DNA of 64,000 nucleotides from Sphingobium sp. Z007 (GTDB lineage Bacteria; Pseudomonadota; Alphaproteobacteria; Sphingomonadales; Sphingomonadaceae). A program made the position numbers and the translations under genes. Below are positions 6,937 through 14,847 of this stretch, one piece after another. The first letter of the stretch is position 1. Each line of letters starts with the position of its first letter. The stretch is taken from the NCBI RefSeq assembly GCF_900013425.1, contig NZ_FBXK01000002.1:234460-298459 (forward strand), written 5' to 3'. The notes below the pieces were generated by a model. The model ran no database searches. It was not told the DNA's origin and worked only from the letters and a program-made list of their open reading frames with translations.

Positions 6937-8889
6937 ATGAGCCCGGTATTGACCCGCCGCGATTTAATCCGGGGAGCCTCGCTTGCTGGCGGTGGCTTGG
7001 CATTGTCCGCGTGGATGCCGGCATGGGCGCAGCCCGTATCAACCGGCATCGCGACGCCGCTCCCGACGGTTTCCGGCAATGACATCGAGCTTAAAATTGC
7101 TCAGCAGATGATGACGATCGACGGTCGGAAAATGCGGGCCATTGGCGTCAACGGCACAGTTCCGGCGCCGTTGATCCGGCTGCGCGAGGGACAGACTGTT
7201 CGCCTGCATGTGACCAACGATCTCGATGAGGATAGCTCGATACACTGGCATGGCGTGCTGGTGCCGCCGCAATTCGATGGCGTGCCGGGTATATCCTTCC
7301 CGGGCATTCGGCCCAAAACCACTTTTGTCTATGAATTTCCGATCATCCAGAACGGCACCTATTGGTATCATAGCCATTCGGGCCTTCAGGAGCAGCTGGG
7401 GCATTATGGTCCGATCGTGATCGACCCTGCCGGTGTTGACCCGGTGAAATATGACCGCGAGCATGTCATCGTGCTGGCCGATCACAGCGCCATTTCGCCA
7501 GAAGCGATCTTTCGGGCGATGAAAGTGGACCCCGGGCATTTCAACTTCCAGCGCCAGACGCTTGCCGGTCTGCTGTCCAAGCGCGACCAGGCTCTGAAGG
7601 ATCGCCTCGATTGGGGCAAGATGCGGATGGATCCAACCGATATTTCCGACGCGACGGGTTCGGCTTATACCTACATCGTCAATGGCTACGGGCCTCGAGA
7701 CAATTGGACCGCTCTGTTCACGCCGGGCGAACGCGTCCGGCTGCGCTTCATCAACGCCTCGGCGATGACGACCTTCAATGTGCGGATACCGGGCCTCCCG
7801 CTGACGGTGGTGCAGGCTGACGGCCAGAATGTGCGGCCCGTGATGGTCGAAGAATTCCAGATCGGAGTGGCTGAAACCTACGACGTGATCGTTACTCCGC
7901 CCGATGATCGCGCCTACACGCTGGTCGGTGAGGCCATCGACCGTTCAGGCATGGCGCGGGCCACGCTCGCGCCGCGTGCTGGGATGACGGCCGAAGTGCC
8001 GCCGCTGCGTGAACGGCCGCTCGCCACGATGAAAGACATGGGCATGGACATGTCATCGATGCCGGGCATGGAAGGCATGGACATGTCCGGAGGCGGCATG
8101 TCGCCGATGCGGGGCGTCGACCCGACTGCGGAGAAAAATGCCTCGGCGAAGCTGACGGTGGCTGGTGCCGGGGCCATGGCCATGGGCGCGGCTCCTGGCG
8201 GGACCGCCATGGCGGGCATGGATCATTCCAATATGGCGGGCATGGCGGCAGGCGGGGGTGCGATGGCCGGCATGGATCACAGCGCCATGGCGGGGCAGCC
8301 GGGCATGGATATGGGCTCCATGGAAATGGGGCCGATGAACATGCGTGACTTTTCAAAAGCGCCGCAGGTCAAAAAGTCACCGGGCGTGCAGACGATCTCG
8401 CCTATGCCGATGGACCGCACCGGAGAGCCCGGTCAGGGTCTCGAGAATGTCGGCCACAAGGTTCTCGTTTACAAGGATCTCATGGCGCTGGAGCGCAATC
8501 CTGACGTGCGTGCTCCGGACCGCAGTCTCGATATCCATCTCACCGGCAACATGGAGCGGTTCATGTGGTCGTTCGACGGCGAGAAGATGTCGGATGTGCA
8601 TGACCCGATCCCCTTCATCGAGGGTGAGAGGGTTCGGATCAATCTGATCAACGACAGCATGATGGGTCATCCGATCCATATCCACGGCCACTTTTTTGAA
8701 CTGGTCACGGGTCATGGCGATCATGCGCCGCGCAAGCACACGGTCATCGTGCAGCCGGGCGGGAAGGTCACATGGGATTTTACCGCTGATGCGGTCGGCG
8801 ACTGGGCGTTCCACTGCCATCTTCTCTACCACATGCACGCCGGGATGATGCGCGTCGTCAGTGTGCGGCCGAAGGGAGACGCAGCATGA
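6937..8889 (+). CDS. copA: Multicopper oxidase CopA, Met-rich
   Basis: A 650-residue periplasmic multicopper oxidase. It has a Tat-type signal (TRRDLIRGAS) and the four copper-binding blocks HWHG, HSHSG, HPIHIHGH and HCHLLYHMHAGM. These bind the type 1 copper and the trinuclear cluster. Residues about 370-480 form a long Met/His-rich insert of repeated GMDHSxMAGM units that probably binds Cu(I). The enzyme oxidises or sequesters periplasmic Cu(I). The start ATG 6937 lies six bases after AGGGAG. It overlaps copB by ATGA and is preceded by the ECF-like motif. Confidence 0.96.
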   Translation: MSPVLTRRDLIRGASLAGGGLALSAWMPAWAQPVSTGIATPLPTVSGNDIELKIAQQMMTIDGRKMRAIGVNGTVPAPLIRLREGQTVRLHVTNDLDEDSSIHWHGVLVPPQFDGVPGISFPGIRPKTTFVYEFPIIQNGTYWYHSHSGLQEQLGHYGPIVIDPAGVDPVKYDREHVIVLADHSAISPEAIFRAMKVDPGHFNFQRQTLAGLLSKRDQALKDRLDWGKMRMDPTDISDATGSAYTYIVNGYGPRDNWTALFTPGERVRLRFINASAMTTFNVRIPGLPLTVVQADGQNVRPVMVEEFQIGVAETYDVIVTPPDDRAYTLVGEAIDRSGMARATLAPRAGMTAEVPPLRERPLATMKDMGMDMSSMPGMEGMDMSGGGMSPMRGVDPTAEKNASAKLTVAGAGAMAMGAAPGGTAMAGMDHSNMAGMAAGGGAMAGMDHSAMAGQPGMDMGSMEMGPMNMRDFSKAPQVKKSPGVQTISPMPMDRTGEPGQGLENVGHKVLVYKDLMALERNPDVRAPDRSLDIHLTGNMERFMWSFDGEKMSDVHDPIPFIEGERVRINLINDSMMGHPIHIHGHFFELVTGHGDHAPRKHTVIVQPGGKVTWDFTADAVGDWAFHCHLLYHMHAGMMRVVSVRPKGDAA

Positions 8890-10109
8890 AGCGCGTTTTG
8901 ACGACACTGCTCGGCGGGTCGGCGATGTTGCTCGCCATTCCGGTAACCGCGCAAGCCCAGTCGATGCAGGGCATGGATCATTCCAGCATGCCCGGTATGG
9001 CGATGCCCGCGAAAAAACCGGCTTCCCCCAAGCCTGCCAAAAAGCCTGCGGCAAAGAAGCCGGCTCCTAAAAGGGCCGCGCCGGTCAGAGTGGCCCCGGC
9101 AAAGCCCGCGGCTCGCCAGGATATGGAAGGCATGGATCATTCGACCATGCCTGGAATGGCGATGCCTCAGCCGGGACCAGCAGCCGCGGCAACGGCGCCG
9201 ACTATGGACCATGGCGCGATGCCGGGCATGGATATGGGCAACAGCGGTTCTACACCGATGGCTGGCAGCATGCCCGGCATGAATATGTCCGGGGATCATG
9301 GTGGCCACGATATGGCTGCCATGCCGGGCATGGAAATGACCGGAACCGCACTCCCGGCCGGAAATGCCCCTGCGCCAAAGCCTCCCATGGACCACTACGC
9401 CGATCGGCAGTTCCCGCCCGCTGCGATGACACAGTCGCGAATGGCTATGATGCACGAGCAGGGGGGGCAAGCCTTCTATCAAATCATGTTCAATATCGCG
9501 GAGTATCAGGTTCGCAATGGGCGTGACGGCTACCGCTGGGATGGAGAGGCTTGGTATGGCGGGGACGTCAATCGGTTGACGCTGAAGAGCGAGGGCGAGG
9601 GTGTCCTTGGCGGTCCTGGCGGATCGTTCATGGAGACCGCCGAGGTCCAGGCGCTCTACAGCCGGGCGATCGATCCGTATTGGAACCTCCAAGCTGGCGT
9701 TCGATACGATTTCAAGCCCAATCCGTCCCGAACATACGCTACTGTCGGGGTGGAGGGCCTCGCACCCTATTGGTTTGAAACCGAAGCGGCTCTATTCCTT
9801 TCCAACAAGGGTGAAGTTCTCGGTCGTGTTGAGGGTTATTATGACCAGCGCATCACGCAGCGAATCATTCTGCAGCCCCGAATTGAACTGAATCTCTCCG
9901 CGCAGGACGTGCCTGAGACACGGATTGGGTCTGGAATCTCCAACGCCGAGTTCGGATTGCGCCTGCGCTATGAGATCCGACGGCAGTTTGCGCCTTACAT
10001 TGGCGTATCCTACGATCGAAAACTGGGCAAAACTGCCGACTATGCAAGGGCTGATGGTGAACGCATTAAGGCGACCAGCTTCGTCATTGGTGTGAGGACC
10101 TGGTTTTGA
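8886..10109 (+). CDS. copB: Outer-membrane copper resistance protein CopB
   Basis: A 407-residue protein with a signal peptide, then a long low-complexity N-terminal region. That region has Lys/Pro/Ala-rich spacers and at least six MDHSxMPGM-type units, likely copper-binding. The C-terminal half (about 175-407) is the CopB beta-barrel domain, with SRMAMMHEQGG, EAWYGGDVNRLTLKSEGEG, YSRAIDPYWNLQAGVRYD and the closing aromatic FVIGVRTWF. CopB is an outer-membrane protein that works with CopA. The start overlaps the copA stop. Confidence 0.95.
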   Translation: MKRVLTTLLGGSAMLLAIPVTAQAQSMQGMDHSSMPGMAMPAKKPASPKPAKKPAAKKPAPKRAAPVRVAPAKPAARQDMEGMDHSTMPGMAMPQPGPAAAATAPTMDHGAMPGMDMGNSGSTPMAGSMPGMNMSGDHGGHDMAAMPGMEMTGTALPAGNAPAPKPPMDHYADRQFPPAAMTQSRMAMMHEQGGQAFYQIMFNIAEYQVRNGRDGYRWDGEAWYGGDVNRLTLKSEGEGVLGGPGGSFMETAEVQALYSRAIDPYWNLQAGVRYDFKPNPSRTYATVGVEGLAPYWFETEAALFLSNKGEVLGRVEGYYDQRITQRIILQPRIELNLSAQDVPETRIGSGISNAEFGLRLRYEIRRQFAPYIGVSYDRKLGKTADYARADGERIKATSFVIGVRTWF

Positions 10110-10143
10110 GCGTTGTCAGTGGAGTCAACGAAGGGGACGTAAC

Positions 10144-10411
10144 ATGATGAAAACGTGGATGCGAGCCTCGCGGTGCAGACGATAGTCGGCAGCACGGCCA
10201 TGTATCTTGTCATGTTCTTCGTGGACGACAGGCTCGGCAGCTCTACAACAATCTGAACATGTTCTGCATGTCCCAGAGATGGTTGCGCTGAGAAAGGTCG
10301 CCAGGCGCCGTATGTTGGCCCAGAGGGATAAAGCTGCGCTGTGCAATGAGTTTATTCGGTCCCAGAGACAGGAAATTGACCAGGTGAAGGCGCTTCTTGC
10401 CCGCAATATAG
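10144..10411 (+). pseudogene. Degenerate DUF305 gene
   Basis: Fragments of a DUF305-family protein are spread over different frames. VGSTAMYLVMFFVDDRLGS is read in one frame. LYNNLNMFCMS continues in another. NEFIRSQRQEIDQVKALLARNI, typical of the family's C-terminus, follows in the frame open from about 10207. The middle, including the helix that normally carries HHxxAI metal ligands, is missing. At least one frameshift and a deletion are required. Intact DUF305 genes are common beside copAB, so this is a decayed member of the operon. Confidence 0.7.
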
Positions 10412-10475
10412 TGTCGCAAGAGTGGTGCTATCGGCTCGACCGGCAACGCGCCTGCATGAAATCGAAGGAGCTACC

Positions 10476-10919
10476 ATGATCAGCATCCGTACCCTCGCCG
10501 CCGCTTTGGCACTTGCCGTTCCGGTCGCAGCGATGGCGGCGAACCCGATTGTGGTTCACCGCGATCCTGGCTGCGGTTGCTGTGAGAAATGGGCGGCGCA
10601 GGTACGCGCGCAGTTCGGCCGGCAGGTGCAGATCATCGACGATGCCGGCCGCGCCGGCTTGAGCAGGCGTGCCGGCGTGCCCTCAGACCTGGCTTCTTGT
10701 CATACCGCCACCATCGACGGGATGACCTTTGAGGGCCATGTTCCGATCTCCGACATGAAGCGCGTGCTGGCCCAGCATCCCAAAGGCATCACCGGGCTCG
10801 CCGTTGCGGGGATGCCGATGGGATCGCCGGGCATGGAGATGGCAGGCATGAAGGGCCAGCCTTACGATGTCATCGCCTTTGGCCCCGAAGGGCGTCGCGT
10901 CTTTGCGCACCACAGTTGA
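10476..10919 (+). CDS. DUF411 periplasmic metal-binding protein
   Basis: A 147-residue secreted protein. A signal peptide ends at AMAANPI, followed by the DUF411 core VVHRDPGCGCCEKWAAQVR, whose CGCC motif is a probable soft-metal site. Conserved ASCHTATIDG, GHVPISDMKRVL and GITGLAVAGMPMGSPGME follow. Proteins of this family are common in copper and silver loci and are thought to act as periplasmic copper-binding proteins. The start ATG 10476 has AAGGAG six bases upstream. It is the last gene of the copAB-oriented set before a convergent methyltransferase gene. Confidence 0.9.
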   Translation: MISIRTLAAALALAVPVAAMAANPIVVHRDPGCGCCEKWAAQVRAQFGRQVQIIDDAGRAGLSRRAGVPSDLASCHTATIDGMTFEGHVPISDMKRVLAQHPKGITGLAVAGMPMGSPGMEMAGMKGQPYDVIAFGPEGRRVFAHHS

Positions 10920-10933
10920 TCGCAGGCATCGAC

Positions 10934-10952
10934 GCTTCGCTGATTCCGAAGC
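10934..10952. terminator. Stem-loop between convergent genes
   Basis: GCTTCG-CTGATTC-CGAAGC forms a 6-bp stem with a 7-base loop, located between the ends of two converging genes. There is no T-run, so it would be a weak or Rho-assisted terminator at best. Confidence 0.25.
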
Positions 10953-10992
10953 CATCGCCGGGTGGGTGTTGGTCTCGTCTTGCCGCCCGGTG

Positions 10993-11652
10993 TCAGAACG
11001 GCTTGCGCCCGGTATAGAGCGAGATCGAGCCGGTCGGCGTCTGGACGACGCGAACTTCGGCGACATTTTCGAAGCCGGCGTCGGCGATGAGCTCCGGCAG
11101 GATGCCCTTTGCGTTGAGCCCGGTGCGCTCCCAGCCGTCGAGCGCCTGCACCTGACGAAACAGCGTTCGCATCAACAAGGTACGCTGAAGTCCGTAATCG
11201 GCAATCGCCACGAGGCCACCTGGGCAAAGCGTTCGTGCCATGGCCCGAAGGATGGCCGATTTCACCGGCAGGTCGCATTGATGCAGCACGAGGCTCGACA
11301 CGATCTTGTTGGCGATCGTGCCGACCAGGACGTCGACCTGGTCGCCGAAACCTCGAACCCACTCGCTTTCTACGCCGGCCGTTTGTGCCTTTTGCCGCGC
11401 CAGCGCGAGAGCGGCAGGATCCGGATCGACCCCGATCACGCGTGCCGTGGGGACAGCCTGTTTGATCGCGATCAGCTGCGAGCCCGTGCCGGCGCCCACA
11501 TCGACGATGACATCGCCCGCCTCGGGTGCAATCGACTCGAGCAATGCGCTGCGCCACCGACGCTCGCGGGTCATGACCGCAATCACCCGGTCATAGTCGC
11601 CCGTCAGGCCAGACAGCCCGAGTGCGGGGACGAAGGTTGGACTGTCATTCAC
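10993..11652 (-). CDS. Class I SAM-dependent methyltransferase
   Basis: A 219-residue protein with the glycine-rich SAM-binding motif VIVDVGAGTGSQLIAI, acidic motif II (VIGVDPDPAAL) and a late PGGLVAIADYG block. The start is GTG 11652, seven bases after GGAGG. The substrate is not evident. It is divergent from an AraC-family regulator gene, which may control it. Homologues are annotated only as small-molecule methyltransferases. Confidence 0.8.
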   Translation of the reverse strand: MNDSPTFVPALGLSGLTGDYDRVIAVMTRERRWRSALLESIAPEAGDVIVDVGAGTGSQLIAIKQAVPTARVIGVDPDPAALALARQKAQTAGVESEWVRGFGDQVDVLVGTIANKIVSSLVLHQCDLPVKSAILRAMARTLCPGGLVAIADYGLQRTLLMRTLFRQVQALDGWERTGLNAKGILPELIADAGFENVAEVRVVQTPTGSISLYTGRKPF

Positions 11653-11745
11653 CGTTATGCCTCCATGTGCTTCATGGCGATCGCAGCACCCCGAGTCTTG
11701 AACCTTTCGCTTGCATCTTCAGTTTCGCGACGGGAGTAAGCTCCG

Positions 11746-12468
11746 ATGCCAAGCTATGGCGATTTGTGGACCGGCCATGTCCGCCTGGGCGACGGATGGG
11801 CGTGGTTCGAGGGTCGTTGCGGCGACACCCGACCCCATCGCCATCTCGCCGCGCAGATGATCGTCGGACTGTCCGAGCCGATCCATGTCGAGACGATCGC
11901 AGGTTCGTTGACTGGACCTGCCGTGCTGGTGCGCGCAGGCGCGCTTCACGCGGTTCGTCCCACCGCGACGCATGCGAGGGTGATCTATGCGCGATCCTTC
12001 AGCCCGCTGGGTATTGCCTGGTCCAGGCTTGGGGACGGTAAGGACGCGGCGTCGCCACCGGCAGCGCTATCCGAGCAGTTGCGCAGCTCCGATGACCTCG
12101 CTGGAACGCTTTACGAGCTTGCAGCGGCCTGCCCGACACCGCCGATCGACGCGCGCCTTTGCGAGGCATTGCGGCGCCTGAAGGACGCACGAGTGGACAT
12201 AGCCGATCTAGGTGAAATCGCGCGCGCTGTCGGAGTCTCTGAACCGCGGTTGCGTGCGCTTGCCGCGGAGCAGTTGGGCGCACCGCTCTCACACTGGCGG
12301 CTATGGTTCATGCTCGAGCAGGGCCTGCGATCACTTGGCGCGGGCGCGCCCCTTGTGGCAGCCGCAGCGGATGCGGGGTTCAGCGACCAGGCGCATCTCT
12401 CTCGTACGATGCGGCGGTTCATGGGCGTCACACCAAGGACCGCGGCATTGGCGATGGCCTCCCGCTGA
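11746..12468 (+). CDS. AraC-family transcriptional regulator
   Basis: A 240-residue regulator. The N-terminal half looks like a small cupin-type sensing domain (DTRPHRHLAAQMIVGLS). The C-terminal half carries a two-HTH AraC domain (VDIADLGEIARAVGVSEPRLRALAAEQLG, then PLVAAAADAGFSDQAHLSRTMRRFMGVTPR). It is divergent from the methyltransferase gene with a 93-base gap, an arrangement that often means the regulator controls the divergent gene. The effector is unknown. Confidence 0.88.
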   Translation: MPSYGDLWTGHVRLGDGWAWFEGRCGDTRPHRHLAAQMIVGLSEPIHVETIAGSLTGPAVLVRAGALHAVRPTATHARVIYARSFSPLGIAWSRLGDGKDAASPPAALSEQLRSSDDLAGTLYELAAACPTPPIDARLCEALRRLKDARVDIADLGEIARAVGVSEPRLRALAAEQLGAPLSHWRLWFMLEQGLRSLGAGAPLVAAAADAGFSDQAHLSRTMRRFMGVTPRTAALAMASR

Positions 12469-12566
12469 CGGCAGCATCGACCAGGGTCGAGCGACCGAGC
12501 CTTGGGTGGAATACGTATAGTGGCTGTCTTCGATCCGGCCCAAATTTGGGGGGAAAGGAAGCCGTC

Positions 12567-12833
12567 ATGACCGATGCAAGCAAGCTCAGTGTGATACGAT
12601 GTGCCGCGAGCAGCGCTGCCGCTCTTTCCACTGTCTTCGTGCTTTGCTGGCTCGCGGCGACTTTGTTCGGTCCGATCGGGTCACACATGTTCGTGACGAT
12701 GTTCACGACAGCTCCGCCGGGATCGTTCGTCGCGCTTGGGGCGGGGTTGTGCTGGTCGATCGTCTTCGGCGCAGCCGTGGGAGGTCTCTTCGCCGCATTC
12801 CACAATTGGATCGGTCATTGGCAGCGTCCCTAG
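12567..12833 (+). CDS. Small two-helix membrane protein
   Basis: An 88-residue protein with two hydrophobic segments (about 14-38 and 50-80). The first contains LSTVFVLCWLAATLFG; the second has a glycine-rich helix and ends with AAFHNWIGHW. The start ATG 12567 is preceded by AAGGAAG. I do not recognise a family. It precedes a DUF2933-like gene in the same direction and may belong with it in a metal-stress operon. Confidence 0.65.
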   Translation: MTDASKLSVIRCAASSAAALSTVFVLCWLAATLFGPIGSHMFVTMFTTAPPGSFVALGAGLCWSIVFGAAVGGLFAAFHNWIGHWQRP

Positions 12834-12898
12834 GACGGCGCAGCGCAAGTGAGCAATCAGCAATTTTTAACGAGTTCTATATTCAAGGAAACGTGATC

Positions 12899-13162
12899 AT
12901 GGAACGGCAACGACCGGCACATACTGGGAAAAAGAATTTCCTGACGTCGCGCGCGGGCATCGTGATGATAGGCTTTCTTGCGCTCGGTTTCGTGCTGCTG
13001 TTCACGGAGCATCGCGCGCATGTACTTGGCGCGCTGCCCTTTCTGCTGCTGCTGTCGTGTCCCCTGATGCACCTCTTCATGCATCACGGACATGGGCATG
13101 GTCACGATGGAACACCGCAGCCGGGGGCCGGTCGTTCGCCCCGGGAGGGTCAGGGCCAGTGA
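12899..13162 (+). CDS. DUF2933-like small membrane protein, His-rich tail
   Basis: An 87-residue protein with a short basic N-terminus, two close hydrophobic helices (SRAGIVMIGFLALGFVLLFTEH and LGALPFLLLLSCPLMHLFM) and a histidine-rich end (MHHGHGHGHDG). That layout fits DUF2933 proteins, which are frequent in metal-resistance clusters. Its stop overlaps the GTG start of the following methyltransferase-like gene. ATG 12899 has AAGGAA eight bases upstream; a GTG six bases earlier is too close to that site. Confidence 0.75.
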   Translation: MERQRPAHTGKKNFLTSRAGIVMIGFLALGFVLLFTEHRAHVLGALPFLLLLSCPLMHLFMHHGHGHGHDGTPQPGAGRSPREGQGQ

Positions 13163-13833
13163 CGGGCCATGCGCAAGCCTATGGTCTGTGGGGCCTCGTC
13201 GTCGTCAATGCAGCGGTCTTCATCCTGTTCGCCTACAGTTTCTTCAAGCCGCGAACCACTCGGGACTGGCGATCGTTCAGCGCGTTCAGCGCCTTCCTGG
13301 TTGCGCTGTTCGTGGAAATGTACGGCTTCCCATTGACTCTCTATGTCCTGTCCGGGTGGCTGCAGAGCCATTATCCCAATATCGACTGGTTCTCGCATGA
13401 TGCCGGGCATCTGCTCGAGATGCTCTTCGGCTGGCGGGCGAACCCGCATGCCGGGCCATTCCATATCATGAGCTTTATCCTGATCGGCGGCGGGTTCATC
13501 TTGATCTCGACGGGTTGGAAGGCGCTGTACGACGCGCAGAAGGTCCACGAGCTCGCGACCCAGGGGATCTATTCCTATGTGCGGCACCCGCAATATATCG
13601 GGTTCATTCTGGTGATGTTCGGGTTCCTGCTGCAGTGGCCGACGATCCTGACGCTTGCGATGTTTCCGGTCCTCGTCGTCATGTATTTGCGGTTGGCGCG
13701 GACCGAGGAGCGTGAGGCTCTCGCCGAATTTGATGATGCCTATCGGCGCTACGCAAAGACCGTTCCACCGTTCGTGCCCCACCTCGCGCGCCTGCTCGGG
13801 GCGAAGCGTGACGCAGGAGCGGATCAGCGATGA
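13159..13833 (+). CDS. Isoprenylcysteine-methyltransferase-like membrane protein
   Basis: A 224-residue integral membrane protein with five to six helices. The C-terminal block GIYSYVRHPQYIGFILVMFGFLLQWPTI, then EEREALAEFDDAYRRYAKTVPPFVP, is the signature of the ICMT/PEMT-like methyltransferase superfamily. The start is GTG 13159, overlapping the preceding stop by GTGA. Bacterial members next to DUF2933 proteins are common in copper and heavy-metal islands, but their substrate is not established. A longer frame back to 13057 overlaps the previous gene and is not needed. Confidence 0.8.
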   Translation: MTGHAQAYGLWGLVVVNAAVFILFAYSFFKPRTTRDWRSFSAFSAFLVALFVEMYGFPLTLYVLSGWLQSHYPNIDWFSHDAGHLLEMLFGWRANPHAGPFHIMSFILIGGGFILISTGWKALYDAQKVHELATQGIYSYVRHPQYIGFILVMFGFLLQWPTILTLAMFPVLVVMYLRLARTEEREALAEFDDAYRRYAKTVPPFVPHLARLLGAKRDAGADQR

Positions 13834-13955
13834 ATTCCCTGCCAGCCGGACCGGCGCAAATCCCAGGGGAACCGCTCAGCCGTCCGCCCGGCATCGGGGC
13901 GTGGCGTATAGGCCGGCGCGGCTGCACGTACGTGCCGGTCGCCTCGCCGAAATGA
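13830..13955 (+). CDS. Possible 41-residue overlapping ORF
   Basis: An ATG at 13830 overlaps the stop of the preceding gene (ATGA) and opens a 41-codon frame ending at TGA 13953. The product (MNSLPAGPAQIPGEPLSRPP...) has no recognisable motif, signal or helix. The overlap suggests translational coupling, but chance is equally likely. Confidence 0.2.
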   Translation: MNSLPAGPAQIPGEPLSRPPGIGAWRIGRRGCTYVPVASPK

Positions 13956-13995
13956 CTGAAGCTTGAAACCGCGACACCGAGAAGGAGCACTGGCC

Positions 13996-14745
13996 ATGGC
14001 AGATCCGCTGAAACCGACCACATCGCCGCTTACCGCTGGCAGGAATCCGGCAATCCCCGCGGTCGCCTTTGATGTGGGACTGCGAACATATATGCTCGCA
14101 GTCTACAACTACATGGCCAGCGGTCTGTTGTTGACCGGGATCGTCGCGATGTTGGTTGCGAACAGCGCCGCCATACGCGCCGTGTTTTTCGCCGCGAGCG
14201 GCACTCCGACGCTGCTCGGATGGATAGCGGTCTTCGCACCGCTCGCCCTGGTCTTTACGCTAAGCTTCGGTATCAATCGGCTGTCCGAGAGCACCGTCAA
14301 GGCACTGTTCTGGACCTATGCGATCCTGATGGGCGTATCGCTGTCGACCATCCTCCTCGCCTATACCGGCGTGAGTGTCGCGCGCACATTCTTCGTTACG
14401 GCCGCAGCCTTCGGAGGTTTGAGCCTGTGGGGCTATACAACCAAGAGGAACCTGTCGGCGTTCGGGACCTTCCTGATCATGGGCGTCGTCGGCCTGCTCA
14501 TCGCCATGGTCGTCAACATGTTCCTGCGGTCGTCCACTTTGGATCTCATCGTCAGCGCGATCGGCGTGCTTCTGTTTGCGGGCCTGACTGCCTTCGACAC
14601 GCAAAAGATCAAGAGCGTCTACTTCGATGTGGCCGGTACCGAGTTTCGCGGTAAGGCGGTCGTGATGGGAGCGCTGACGCTCTATCTCGACTTCCTCAAC
14701 CTGTTCCTGTTCCTGCTGCGCTTCATGGGTGATCGGCGGCAATAG
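13996..14745 (+). CDS. Bax inhibitor-1/YccA family membrane protein
   Basis: A 249-residue protein with seven hydrophobic helices. It has typical BI-1 features: a polar N-terminus, GLRTYMLAVYNYMASGLLLTG, a middle GYTTKRNLSAFGTFLIMGVVG, FAGLTAFDTQKIKSVYF and a closing LTLYLDFLNLFLFLLRFMG. BI-1 family proteins act as pH-sensitive calcium leak channels or quality-control factors at the inner membrane. The start ATG 13996 is eight bases after AAGGAG. It precedes the P-type ATPase gene by about 100 bases. Confidence 0.92.
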   Translation: MADPLKPTTSPLTAGRNPAIPAVAFDVGLRTYMLAVYNYMASGLLLTGIVAMLVANSAAIRAVFFAASGTPTLLGWIAVFAPLALVFTLSFGINRLSESTVKALFWTYAILMGVSLSTILLAYTGVSVARTFFVTAAAFGGLSLWGYTTKRNLSAFGTFLIMGVVGLLIAMVVNMFLRSSTLDLIVSAIGVLLFAGLTAFDTQKIKSVYFDVAGTEFRGKAVVMGALTLYLDFLNLFLFLLRFMGDRRQ

Positions 14746-14847
14746 GTCAGCCGGGATGACCGGCCGACACGCGCAGGCCTTGGCGGCGGGCGCATCTATG
14801 GCTGCCGACACGTCGGCGGCGGCTTGCCTCGATTTCGGAGACCTGCC

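Noticed and set aside
8030..8340. Short tandem repeats (ATGGCGGGCATGGATCA-like) that could suggest a repeat array
   Set aside because: They encode the Met/His-rich copper-binding insert of CopA and stay in frame, so they are protein repeats, not CRISPR.
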